A stretch of 23,918 bases of DNA, from contig BQKZ01002255.1 in the NCBI GenBank assembly GCA_036244855.1, positions 50,094 through 74,011 on the forward strand. Reading direction: 5' to 3'. The notes below the pieces were generated by a model. It was not told the origin of the DNA. It saw only the letters and a list, made by a program, of their open reading frames with translations, and searched no databases. Source of the DNA: Temnopleurus reevesii (lineage: Eukaryota; Echinodermata; Echinoidea; Temnopleuroida; Temnopleuridae). The position numbers and the translations under genes were made by a program. Of this stretch, positions 9,704 through 19,301 are shown piece after piece; positions within the stretch are counted from its first letter, which is position 1, and every line of letters begins with the position of its first letter.

Positions 9704-10306
9704 ATGGAAACCAACCCCTGGAATTACCGTGCTATAATTGCATGAAGAAAAATCAGATGAACAAACTGTGAAAATTTGAGCAACATCGGACAATCCGTTC
9801 CAAAGTTATGAATTTTCAAAGTCATAGAAATATGACGATCCCTACCACTCATGGGGATTCATGCGATCGGCAAATTCGACGGAATCTGTGACGTCATGTC
9901 GGACAAATCCTCATTCACTCTGTATACAAATTTCAACATTTCTTCCTTTTATTCGGAAAAGTCAACAAATGTCAATTTTTGGTTGGGGTATAGCAGTAAT
10001 ATTATTGATTCTGCATATATTTTAAGAAGAATGATGCTGCAACCTTACTCTAAATTTTACATTAATCCATTAAAAACAATTCTATGTACAAAGTGAGTGA
10101 GGAGTTTTCCGACATGACGTCACAGATTCAGTCGAATTTGCCGATCGCACGGATCCCCATGAGCAGATGAGCAGCAGTGATCGTCAAATCTCTGTGACCT
10201 TGAAAATTCCTAACTTTTGAATGGGGTGTCCAATTTTGCTTAAAATTTCATAGTTTGTTTACCTGGTTTTTCTGAGAGCACGACAATTCCAGGGTTTGGT
10301 TCCCCT
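9704..10306. mobile_element. 603 bp foldback DNA transposon flanked by TTAA
   Basis: The left arm (about 9704-9928) and right arm (about 10085-10306) are inverted copies of each other at roughly 80% identity. Shared landmarks are CCTGGAATT, TGCGATCGGCAAATTCGAC, GAATCTGTGACGTCATGTCG and TTTTCAAGGTCA-like sequence. About 160 bp of unrelated AT-rich sequence separates the arms. TTAA lies at 9700-9703 and 10307-10310, immediately outside ends that read roughly A(T/G)GG(G/A)AACCAAACCC. TTAA duplication is known for piggyBac-type elements; assignment here is inferred, since TTAA could also be part of the terminal repeat. No transposase is encoded. Confidence 0.8.
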
Positions 10307-10310
10307 TTAA

Positions 10311-10740
10311 TCAATTTCGACTCTATATGGGTCTTTTTTATGCTGTTAATCATGCATGACTCATTTCAGAAATTGATATCGTTTTAGACAACAGGTCGGA
10401 CTCGTTGGGAGCCTCGAGAATCAGGACAAAGTTTGAAGAAATAAAATATTGGACAACAATCCCCGAAGAAAAACTAAACAGTCTATTATTCACAACGCCA
10501 TGTACAATAAGCTCTCTCCCACTTAATTCTAGCATCTCTTAATGTTCGAATTCCCCGGACGTTTGCTGGGGAGAGTGATGAAGATGAAGAAGGGGGAAGA
10601 AGATGCTCTTTGGAGCTGGTCATCCCTTGGAGCGCCGCTAATTTGACGGCGAACTTGAACTCTTGAGAACAACCTAATCCACCCTCCTTCCTCCTCCTTC
10701 CTCTTCACTTTCATCCTTCAAATGATAGAGCTAGAGAGAG
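10311..10740. other. Mixed sequence, no gene recognised
   Basis: AT-rich to ~10530, then GAAGAAG-rich (10575-10600) and CTCC-rich (10680-10710) patches and a short GA run at 10733-10745. Open frames here are low-complexity. Confidence 0.5.
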
Positions 10741-10769
10741 AGAGCTGAGAGAGGTAGGTTTTAGAAAGC

Positions 10770-10868
10770 TTTGGCGCCTATTGAGCTGGGAAGTGGGAAA
10801 ATCCGTGCAAGTATTCCATCTGAAAGTTCGCCATCTTTAAAAAGCCCCTCCAGGTTTGGCGCCGGAAA
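10770..10868. promoter_or_regulatory. Promoter-like cluster: two E2F-type, ETS-type and YY1-type motifs
   Basis: TTTGGCGCC occurs exactly at 10770-10778 and 10855-10863, matching the E2F core TTTSGCGC. The second overlaps CCGGAAA (10862-10868), an ETS core. CGCCATCTT at 10829-10837 is the complement of AAGATGGCG, a YY1-type motif. The segment is GC-richer than its surroundings and is followed by a 7 bp perfect hairpin GAATCTC-TT-GAGATTC (10914-10929). No TATA box or following conserved exon was found on either strand. Clustering is visible; function is inference. Confidence 0.35.
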
Positions 10869-10973
10869 TTAGCCGCATCTCGGCGCTCTCGATTCCCCGG
10901 TGATCCGCTATGAGAATCTCTTGAGATTCGCTGGTACTAACACCCCCTCTGAACTAAAAGAGTCAAGACGAAT

Positions 10974-11178
10974 ATTACCCCTCATAACAATTGCCTTTTA
11001 TTTGGGAAAATACCCCCAAAACAGCGTCCCTTTTTTATCTTCATCATCCTCTTCTTTACCTCTTTTTAAACATTATATTACCCCTCATAACAATTGCCTT
11101 TTATTTGCGAAAATACCCCAAAACAGCGTCACTTTTTATTTTCATGTCCCTCCTCCTCTTCTTTACCCTATTTTAAAT
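10974..11178. repeat. Two-copy 103 bp tandem repeat
   Basis: ATTACCCCTCATAACAATTG begins at 10974 and again at 11077. Both copies continue through TTTTATTTG-GAAAATACCCC, AAAACAGCGTC and a CCTC/TTCTTTACC tail. They differ by a few substitutions and small indels. Confidence 0.9.
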
Positions 11179-11690
11179 ACAATTTCCATCTATCTGTTTG
11201 TCTGTGAGCGAGGATTTACCTAACTTGTATAAGAAACGCGCAATGATAATTGAGTGGGGTTAATAAATATCTTCAGGCTTATGGCGTGTGTTAGGGGTGC
11301 TCTTGTGTGCAGAAAGCTCAATTGAAGGCCTAATTGGTCGATTATTTTCATCAGATTTATTTCGGCTAATCGACGTGACACGTGTATGCTTCACTAAAAT
11401 AAACATTTGGAATATTCAGAAGCATATCAATGGAACGTATTGAATATTTAATTGGGTTGAACGATATTAGTAGCACTGATTATTTTCATGCAGCCTGTTG
11501 CGTATGGGAACAAATTTAAAAAATACTATGAATAAGAATACCACCAAAGAAAGAAAAGGAAAGAAAAATGAAAAGGTTTCTTTAGATCGGATGTTAGTCG
11601 TCATCAGGATTATGTATATTTTTATACAAACTTTCATTGCGAACAATATCATGATGATATGGCGTTTGAATTGCACTAAAAAAAGTTATT
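11150..11690. repeat. 587 bp tandem duplication, copy 1
   Basis: Starts in the pyrimidine tail of the 103 bp repeat and runs through TTAAATACAATTTCCATCTA, TAAGAAACGCGCAATGATAA, TTATGGCGTGTGTT and GGCTAATCGACGTGACACGT. The second copy lies 587 bp downstream. It has no inserted MITE, so it preserves the empty site TATACAAAC-TTTCATTGCG near 11620-11640. Confidence 0.9.
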
Positions 11691-11731
11691 TCATCCGCTC
11701 TGTAAATGTTCTTTTTTTATATTTATCTCCT

Positions 11732-12440
11732 TCCTCATCCTCCTCTTCTTCACCCCATTTTAAATACAATTTCCATCTATCCGTTTGTCTGTGAGCAGTG
11801 CTTTTCTGAAATTGTGTAAGAAACGCGCAATGATAACTGAGTAGGGTTAATAAACATCTTTAGGCTTATGGCGTGTGTTCGGGGTGCTCTTGTGTGCAGA
11901 AAGCTCAATTGCAAGCCTAATTGGCCGATTATTTCATCAAATTTATTTCGGCTAATCGACGTGACACGTGTATGCTTCACTAAAATAAATATTTAGAATA
12001 TTCAGAAGCATATCGATGAAACGTATTGAATATTTAATTGGGTTGAACGATATTCATAGCATTTATTATTTTCAAGCGAGCCTGTTGCATGCGGGACACC
12101 GAAGAAAGAAAAGAAAAATATATCATCATTTGCTAATGGAAATTCTCTTTAAAAGTCTTCTTTAAATCAGACTTTTTAGTCGTCAAGATTATGTATATTT
12201 GTTTAATACAGACAACACGACAATATAATCAATTTCCGTAAAATTAAGTCGAACTCCATTTCAAGGCTACTTTGTAATGCTATTCAAATCCAAACTGGCT
12301 TGTGATATACGGCGTACGGATCTATTGTCCCATGGCCCACTTTATTTTACGAAAATACTTTATATCGTGTTATATTTTCATTGCGAAAAATCTTATTGCG
12401 TTGGCCTTTCAATTGAAAATGTTTTGTAAATATTCTTACT
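11732..12440. repeat. 587 bp tandem duplication, copy 2 (carries MITE)
   Basis: Aligns with copy 1 at roughly 85-90% identity through the same landmarks, then is interrupted at 12214-12371 by an inverted-repeat element. Homology resumes at TTTCATTGCGAAAAATC (about 12377) and fades near 12440. Confidence 0.85.
12214..12371. mobile_element. 158 bp MITE, AACACGA terminal repeats, copy 1
   Basis: The left end AACACGACAATATAATC... and the complement of the right end AACACGATATAAAGTATTTT... form ~36 bp imperfect inverted repeats, both including CGTAAAATTAAGT-like sequence. It interrupts the second 587 bp unit, while the first unit lacks it. A second family member is at 23123-23299. Target-site duplication is not clear. 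Confidence 0.75.
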
Positions 12441-12454
12441 AAAAAAATGGTTAA

Positions 12455-12712
12455 TGAAAATGAAATCAGATGATTGAAAAATCCCATGAATTACACATTT
12501 CTAATTAAGATTGTAAAGTTCAAATTTATGCATTTTAAATTATATATATTGAAATTATACATTTAAAAAATAAGATTAATTAAGAGTATAAATCCTTAGC
12601 TTATCCTTTAGCCCCGTTATTTGTTATACATGCACATCCAAAGAACATTAACAGATGTGGTTGGGTTCAATTTTTAAGGATAATGCTCCCTATAAAATTT
12701 GACACTAAGGTT
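12455..12712. repeat. Direct repeat, long copy
   Basis: Begins with AAATCAGATGATTGAAAAAT and ends with GATGTGGTTGGGTTCAATTT and GGATAATGCTCCCTATAAAA. The same ordered landmarks recur at 12714-12865. The long copy carries about 110 bp of extra AT-rich sequence. Confidence 0.8.
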
Positions 12713-12713
12713 C

Positions 12714-12865
12714 ATTGAAATCAAATCAGAAGATTGAAAAATCCTATGGATCATGGATTTCAAATTGAGATAAATTAAGAGAATAAATACTTAGCTGATG
12801 AACAGATGTGGTTGGGTTCAATTTTTAGGATAATGCTCCCCATAAAACTTGACACTAATGACGAC
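12714..12865. repeat. Direct repeat, short copy
   Basis: Contains AAATCAGAAGATTGAAAAAT, then AATTAAGAGAATAAATACTT, then GATGTGGTTGGGTTCAATTT. The last landmark lies 151 bp after its partner in the long copy. Confidence 0.8.
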
Positions 12866-13245
12866 ATTTCATTGAAGTTTATTATTTCGTGATGGATTAA
12901 TGGATGAGAATGGGGGCAAATGAATGAGAAACCTGTGTCATGTTGATTGCACAAGGTCTTTATCTGTCACTCTGCGCAAGGTCATCGCGCAGGTTCATGC
13001 TGCACGTCACTTTAACACAATTATTCAAGGTGAACAATTACACGACTCACACACTGTAGAAAGTAAAATTCCAGTTGACCACAGCAATATAATAGCAGTA
13101 ATCATACTCTGCTGATAATGATGATGAAATGCAATCGTAAATATGAATAGAATGGAGATTGATGATATAAACCACTAGAAAAGAGAGGAGAAGAAAAAGA
13201 GGGAAGTAGTAGTACAAGTAATAGCAACATTAGTAGTCGCAATAG
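12866..13245. other. Non-coding spacer, nothing recognised
   Basis: A 63-codon plus-strand opening at 12924-13115 has no recognisable motif. The right part becomes GA-rich before the AGT microsatellite. Confidence 0.5.

Positions 13246-13329
<84 letters not shown>
13246..13329. repeat. (AGT)n microsatellite
   Basis: About 28 AGT units. Poly-Leu, poly-Tyr and similar readings across it on the minus strand come from the triplet repeat and are not genes. Confidence 0.95.
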
Positions 13330-13510
13330 AAGTAGAAGCATAGTAGAATGAGATAAATAAAAAAAGTTAAAGTACAAAGTTTGTTTGAATAACCGTATTT
13401 TAATCGTATTGATAGAAGTGAAATAACAAGATCACTGCGACTGGAATACAATATCATATAAAACAATATTTTTGCTACATCACGCTATGTTAACAGGTAG
13501 AACTTAAAAC

Positions 13511-14581
13511 CTGTCTTTCGATCACCCCCTAGATAGTATACAGTCATCTTTAGTCAAATCATTATTCATCACCTTGGATATTTACAGCGCTGTTCACATT
13601 GGCAACAATTTTGAAATTTCAATGTTAAGTTTTAAATCATGCACTTTTGTGTATAAACACAGGTGTAAATTTAACACCAGTCGGATTAGGTCCACACGAG
13701 AAAAGTGTTAAAGACGGTAACACCCGTTTGGAATCAAATCAATATATTTAAACACCAACTAGTTTTGTTTGGGGGCTTAAATACCACCAGAGCGTGTTTC
13801 AATATATTGATTTGATCCGAAACTGGTGTTATCTCAGAACTTTTCTGGTGTGGACTGATTCCGGCTGGTGTTGAATTTAACATCAGCACTTTTGCAGGGA
13901 AGACAGGGATACATTTGACTGAAAATAGCGTCATCCAAGAGTCTTCCCGGGGCGTATTCTGTAATCGGTAAACGTTTCTTGAATTTCATACAACTTGTGC
14001 ATAAATTTCTAGACTGCTGTTTCCTCGATATGTGTGTGTGTATGTGTGTCAATTTTTAATTTTGTTACAATAAGAAAAAATGTTTTGTGTACAAACTCTG
14101 ATGTCGTAAGATCGAAATCGGTGATTACAACAATTGGTGATTATAGATAAAAACAATCTTCTTACAATTATGTGTAGATTTTCTAAGTTAAATTCACACT
14201 GTTTTAGAAAATAGACAGAGCTTTAGATTTCTTGCAGATTAATGATTTTTACCCGAAAATATTTGAAAGGGGCTGTCTACTTTTGGGCAGTGTGAACTTA
14301 CAATTTCCAAGTCATCCTTCATCATTACTCAGGTTTATACTTTTGATGATAAAGAAGGAAATGTAGGTGAAATGGTTAAAATTGGGGTAAGAATGACAGA
14401 GATTAATAAATATAGATATGAAACATGATGCGTCTGTAAAAAGTGTATAGTGTTAAATTGCTGATTGCTATATTTGATGACATAAGATTTAGAGAGACGA
14501 AGGGGGAGGGCTGCCAACATTTGGGCAGCGTAAACAGGCAAGTCATCCCTCATCATTACTCAGGACAAAAGCTATACTTTC
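13511..14581. repeat. ~1.2 kb repeat, copy A
   Basis: Starts with CTGTCTTTCGATCACCCCCT, also found at 14739. The first 62 bases are identical in the two copies and, after one mismatch, some 30 more; identity then falls to about 80% with indels. Shared downstream landmarks are CATACAACTTG, AATTTTGTTACAATAA, TTTTGGGCAGTGTGAAC and GAAGGAAATGTAGGTGAAAT. It ends at a GAT microsatellite. Confidence 0.85.
13650..13897. mobile_element. ~250 bp foldback element in copy A
   Basis: Two ~110 bp arms are inverted copies: left TTTAACACCAGTCGGATTAG, GTCCACACGAGAAAAGT and AATCAAATCAATATAT pair with the right-arm complements. The loop holds GTTTTGTTTGGGGGCTTAAA. The left tip is decayed compared with copy B. 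It has no coding capacity and is likely a MITE. Confidence 0.75.
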
Positions 14582-14615
14582 AATGATGATGATGATGACG
14601 ACGACGACGATGATG

Positions 14616-14649
<34 letters not shown>

Positions 14650-14737
14650 TGATGATGATGATGGTGGTGGTGGTGATGATGTTGATGATGATGATGATGA
14701 CGATGATGATGGTGATGATGATGATGATGATGGTGAT
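14582..14737. repeat. GAT/GAC microsatellite
   Basis: Interrupted GAT, GAC, GGT and GTT triplets running up to the N at 14738. Long poly-Met/Ser/Thr readings here are simple-repeat artefacts. Confidence 0.9.
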
Positions 14738-14738
14738 N
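14738..14738. other. Ambiguous base at repeat junction
   Basis: A single N separates a GAT microsatellite from a second copy of the sequence beginning at 13511. It probably marks a contig join or gap of unknown size. Confidence 0.8.
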
Positions 14739-16085
14739 CTGTCTTTCGATCACCCCCTAGATAGTATACAGTCATCTTTAGTCAAATCATTATTCATCAC
14801 TTTGGATATTTACAGCGCTGTTCACATTGGCAAAAATAATGAAATTCCGATTTTAAGTGTTCAATTATGCACTTCTGTAATGTATGCCAGGCAAAACACA
14901 GGGGTTAAGTTAGCACCAACCGAAATATATATTGATACACACCAGAAAAGTGTTGAAATAACACCCGTTTGGAAACATTGATGTATTTAGACACCGACTG
15001 GTTTTGTTTGGGGGCTTAAACACCAGCAGTAGGTGTTTGTCGAAACGGGTGTTATTCAAATACTTTTTCTGGTGTGGACCTATTCTGGCTGGTGTTGAAG
15101 TTAACATCAGCGCTTTTGCAGTGAAGCCAATGTACGCTTCATATTTGTAAAATAGAAAGGGAGGCATTTGACTGACGTTGGCATCATCCAATCGTTTTTC
15201 CCATGCATTTTCTGCACTCGCGAAACGTTTGTTGAATTTCATACAACTTGGGCATAATTTCTAGACTACTGTTTCCTCAACATCTTTGTGTATGTGTGTA
15301 TACATGTATTTTTAATTTTGTTACAATAAATAGGAACAAAATATTTGTGTACAAACTCAGATGTCTTAATAGCAATATCGGTGATCATTTATGTGCAGAT
15401 TATAACAATTGTCTTATTGTTAGGTATATGTTTTCCCAGCTAAATTTAAACTACATATATTTTGATAGCAATTGGCATTTCGAGCATAAGATTTCGTGCA
15501 GAATGCAGAGCAAGTATACGGGATTTCGGCTAATTTGAATGATAACATTTTTAAATTGCTTGGTTAGGAAATTTCCTTGGAAAATGGTTATCAATTTTTC
15601 TCAATCAAGCTCAATAAATATTTAATGAACATCCATTGATTTGCGACTTCAAATGTTTGATATGATACTACAATTAATATTTGATATTTGATCAATTTGA
15701 TTGATTGAATAGAACATTCATTTCCTTTTTTTCAAAAGACATACTAAACATAGGAAAATACAAAATAACATAGTAAAATTAAAGGAGGCGAAGACCCTAA
15801 AATCAAAATATGAATATAAACAATTTCAAACATAAATTAGTATCATTCGAAAATATGTGAAAGGGGTTGCTAACTTTTGGGCAGTGTGAACTCATAATTT
15901 CCAAGTCATCCTATATCATTACTCAGGTTTATACTTTTGATGATGAAGAAGGAAATGTAGGTGAAATGGTTAAAATTGGGGTAAGAATGACAGAAATGAA
16001 TAAATATAGATATGAAACATGATGCGTCTGTAAAAAGTGTATAGTGTTGAATTGATGATTGCAAGGCCTGATGACATGAGATGTG
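14739..16085. repeat. ~1.2 kb repeat, copy B
   Basis: Follows the N directly and aligns with copy A in order, but carries about 310 bp of extra AT-rich sequence (about 15515-15845) before TTCGAAAATATGTGAAAGGG. Its last part, 15853-16085, repeats the TTTTGGGCAGTGTGAAC and GAAGGAAATGTAGGTGAAAT section. A third partial copy begins at 17068. Confidence 0.85.
14890..15121. mobile_element. ~232 bp foldback element in copy B
   Basis: Same family as 13650-13897. The better preserved ends read GCAAAACACAGGGGTTAA on the left and, in complement, GCAAAAGCGCTGATGTTAAC on the right. The arms share ACACCAGAAAAGT and ATAACACCCGTTT. The loop again contains GTTTTGTTTGGGGGCTTAAA. Confidence 0.75.
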
Positions 16086-16189
16086 ATGAGAGAGAGAGAG
16101 AGATGGAGAGAGAGAAAGAAAGGGGCAGAATAAAAATGACTAACATTTCGGAACTTACAGAGTATCATTACACTTTTAAATCATTCGAA

Positions 16190-16366
16190 ATGTTAAAAGG
16201 AAACGGGAATGTCCTACCAGGTGCCTCTTAAAACACCTGGGTTGAGTGCAGCACAGTGTAGGTTAATGTGTTGTTGAAGGAAGTTAACTCCATGGATGAG
16301 ATTCGAACCAGCAACCCTCTAGTTTAGAGCAACAGGCCGATCCACTAAACTACTACGCTACCACGG
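16190..16366 (-). mobile_element. tRNA-derived SINE-like element, antisense
   Basis: On the minus strand a box A-like TAGCGTAGTAG (16360-16350) is followed by a box B GGTTCGAATCT (16309-16299), at a spacing typical of RNA polymerase III tRNA promoters. The tRNA-like head runs from about 16366 to 16290. The body continues with CATCCATGGAGTTAACTTCC, CACTGTGCTGCACTCAACCC and AGGTGTTTTAAGAGGCACCT. The anticodon arm pairs only weakly and there is no intact acceptor stem, so it is a SINE, not a functional tRNA gene. Exact 3' end and target duplication are unclear. Confidence 0.7.
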
Positions 16367-16499
16367 TTTCTTCCTTTACATAGCTCGTTCTAGCTTTGAG
16401 AATAATTTTATATAAATGTAATATTTCATGGGAGTTTATAGTGTGTCATACACAAATCATTTTCCATGAATGCAGATTGCCCTGAATGAAACTGCAAGT

Positions 16500-16760
16500 T
16501 TCAGCGAAGAAGAAGAAAAAGAAATAGAGAGGGAGAACGATTAAGAAGAATAAAAAGAAGAAAGGAAAGAAGACGGAAGAGCAGAAGAAGAAAATTAAGA
16601 AAGAGAAGAAGAAGACGTTGAAAGAAAAGGGACAGAAGACGAAGAGGAGTATAAAAAGGAAAGAAAAAGAAGATACAACTTGAAGGGAACGAAGGAGAGC
16701 AAGAAGAGCGTTTGAAGAGGAGAAAGTGATAAGCCGAACATTGCAACGAAAGAAACAGTC
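16500..16760. repeat. Polypurine GAA-rich tract 1
   Basis: About 260 bp strongly biased to A and G on the plus strand, built of GAAGAA, AAAGAA and GGAGAA runs with few pyrimidines. Serine, phenylalanine and leucine-rich readings on the minus strand reflect this bias. Confidence 0.85.
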
Positions 16761-17023
16761 AAAGAAGATCCTCGAAAAAAAAACCGGCATTTGGTTTTAA
16801 TTTCCGCAACCCTCCTCACTCGGGCAGAGTCCAACCACAGAATAACACAATCTTGTCGAAACTCATAAAACAAGCAGTCCTGTATCCCCAAGCCCATTTC
16901 AATCTAAATCCACGACGTCTCTAATCAGAGGGTAACATTTAGACCCCCTGTTAATCGCTTCAACTTCTACTAATCGGTGCCCCTAATCTCTGTCACAGGT
17001 ACGATACTGTAATTGGTTTCGAA
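16752..17023. repeat. 272 bp segment, copy 1
   Basis: Matches 17814-18086 with only five or six differences (about 98%), much closer than the other duplicated sequence nearby. It ends at GTAATTGGTTTCGAA, exactly where the N at 17024 follows. On the minus strand a ~41-codon frame starting M-G-L-G-I-Q-D is present in both copies; I do not recognise it. Confidence 0.9.
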
Positions 17024-17024
17024 N
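17024..17024. other. Ambiguous base at repeat junction
   Basis: A single N between the end of the first 272 bp copy and a GAT microsatellite; probably a contig join. Confidence 0.8.
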
Positions 17025-17310
17025 TGGTGATGATGATGATGATGATGATGGTGATGGTGATGACGATGATGATGAAGAAGGAAATGTAGGTGAAATGGTT
17101 AAAATTGGGGGTAAGAATGACAGAATGAATAAATATAGATATGAAACATGATGCGTCTGTAAAAAATGTATAGTGTTAAATCGATGATTGCGATACTTGA
17201 TGACATAAGATAGAGAGACGGAGAGGGAGGGTTGCCAACTTTTGGGCAGCGTATATAATAATTTACAAGTCATCTCCATCATTACTCAAGACAAAAGCTA
17301 TACTTTTGAT
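17025..17310. repeat. GAT tract plus partial third copy of the ~1.2 kb repeat
   Basis: GGT/GAT triplets to 17073, then GAAGAAGGAAATGTAGGTGA and the same order of landmarks seen at 14345 and 15945, ending with GGGTTGCCAACTTTTGGGCA and TCCATCATTACTCA (17228-17290). This last section matches the end of copy A (14505-14580). Confidence 0.85.
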
Positions 17311-17813
17311 GATGAAGAAAAAGAGGAGGCTGAGAAAAGAATGAAGGCAAAAATGGAGGAGGAAAGGGAAATGGAGAAGGAGGGGAGGGGAAAAGAAGAA
17401 AGAGGAGAAGAAGACGATTGAGAAGGAGAAGAAGAAGAGTGGTGAGTTGGAGAAAGTGAAAAAAAAATTAAGAAGAGTAACAAGAATTAACAGGATGGAA
17501 GAAGGGTGAGAAGAAGGATCAGGAAGAGGATAATAAAAGAGGATATAAGCTGAAGAAGGGTGAAGAAAAGAGAAGAAATGATTGAATAGGAGAAATAGAT
17601 GAGAAAAGAAGAAGAAGTACAAGAAGCAGATCAAGATTGAGAAGGAGGAGGATGAAGAGAAGAAGAAGAGCTAGGAAAGAAACATAGAAGGAGGTAAAAG
17701 AAGACAAGACGAAGAGGAGTAGGAAGAATGAAAGACACATTTGAAGAGGGGAGAATGAGGAGAAGACGCATGCATGCAGAGGAGAAATTGATAAGACGAA
17801 GATCGCAAAGAGA
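17311..17813. repeat. Polypurine GAA-rich tract 2
   Basis: About 500 bp of A/G-rich plus strand, longer than the tract at 16500-16760 but with a related right end (TTTGAAGAGG, GATAAG). Its position relative to the following 272 bp segment is the same in both copies. Confidence 0.85.
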
Positions 17814-18086
17814 GAAACAGTCAAAGAAGATCCTCGAAAAAAAAAAACGGCATTTGGTTTTAATTTCCGCAACCCTCCTCACTCGGGCAGAGTCCAACCA
17901 CAGAATAACACAATCTTGTCGAAACTCATAAAACAACCAGTCCTGTATCCCCAAGCCCATTTCAATCTAAATCCACGACGTCTCTAATCAGAGGGTAACA
18001 TTTAGACCCCCTTTTAATCGCTTCAACTTCTACTAATCGGTGCCCCTAATCTCTGTCACAGGTAGGATACCGTAATTGGTTTCGAA
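17814..18086. repeat. 272 bp segment, copy 2
   Basis: Second near-identical copy. Here sequence continues past GGTTTCGAA into AACATTTATTTAGGG without interruption. Confidence 0.9.
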
Positions 18087-19228
18087 AACATTTATTTAGG
18101 GTAAACATGGGTATCGATTTCAAGCGTGTCGCGAAAGCATCGTAAACAGATTTTGAAAAGTTGGATAGCATCATTTTGATAAATGATTTCATCTTGTAGC
18201 ATTTTCGCTAAAAATTGATATCAGAGTTTTCTCGCGCTACGCAATGAATGAGTCTACATAATCAGGACGTTCAACTAGGTTTAGGTGTCATAAAATCATA
18301 TCCTACAGAGAACTTTCCATAAATGATAAACCGAGTGTGAATCTTTGAACAGTGTTATTTTGTACAATGTAGTTGCTTTTATAGTAAATTTGAAATTATT
18401 TCTGAAACCACACTGAAAATTAAATTATACATGACAATGTTCTTGTTTCGGATATTAATTTTTATTTCAATCCTCCTTTGGTTGATTTATGACCTGAGAT
18501 ATTTTTTTATTATTTGTAATTAAAAGATCTTAAACACTGACGCTAGTTGCATGGAAAATATTTATTTTCACTTGATATTACAAATTTGAAATAAAAATAA
18601 AGACACTGACTATTATTTCGGGTATGAATTCTGGACAGTCATGTCAAATTTGGAATTAGAAGATTTTAAATTTTGAAATGGAAAACCTGGTTTCGGGAGC
18701 ATAACAGTACAAGTTTATTTTTTTGTAAAGAAATAAAGAAAAAAGGAATAGAAAATAAGGTTTTTACATTATTGGAAATGATTAAGAATGTGTGTCGTTA
18801 CTATGCTATGGCTATATGGCTATGGTAGTACTGATGTATGTCAACAATTAATCATAAACATTTGAAATGAATACCCGCCAGAGAGCGAATTTTATTGAAC
18901 TTCTTCTAAAATCATTTATAATTTAAGGGAGTCACTTTCCACCAAAACAGATCACTAAACTCGATACACGGAACCGATATTATGCGGTTGAATTCTGAGT
19001 TTATTTTTGCAAATCACGTATCAGGACTGGAAACGGTGTCGGGGATCATCGATATGACTCATAAAATTATGAAATATAATATTTCTCAGGCAAAAATTAT
19101 ATTCTGCTTTTTCCCAAGCACTCATACTTCAAACTTCAAGTTCAGTAATATCATATTAACGTTTAGCATGTTAATACGCAGGAAAGATGGTTGGCTGATG
19201 TTGAATTCGTCAGACTTACGCTCGACGT
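18087..19228. other. AT-rich non-coding stretch
   Basis: No gene, RNA gene or repeat copy recognised. A frame opening at 18982 stays open only because it runs into the AAT microsatellite. Confidence 0.5.
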
Positions 19229-19238
19229 ATAATGATGT

Positions 19239-19301
<63 letters not shown>

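Noticed and set aside
16290..16366. Functional tRNA gene on the minus strand
   Set aside because: Box A and box B are present but the acceptor stem does not pair and the anticodon arm is weak; a SINE head explains the sequence better.
16446..17960. Phe/Leu/Ser-rich minus-strand frames
   Set aside because: They are translations of the complement of the polypurine tracts and could be mistaken for membrane proteins; composition alone explains them.
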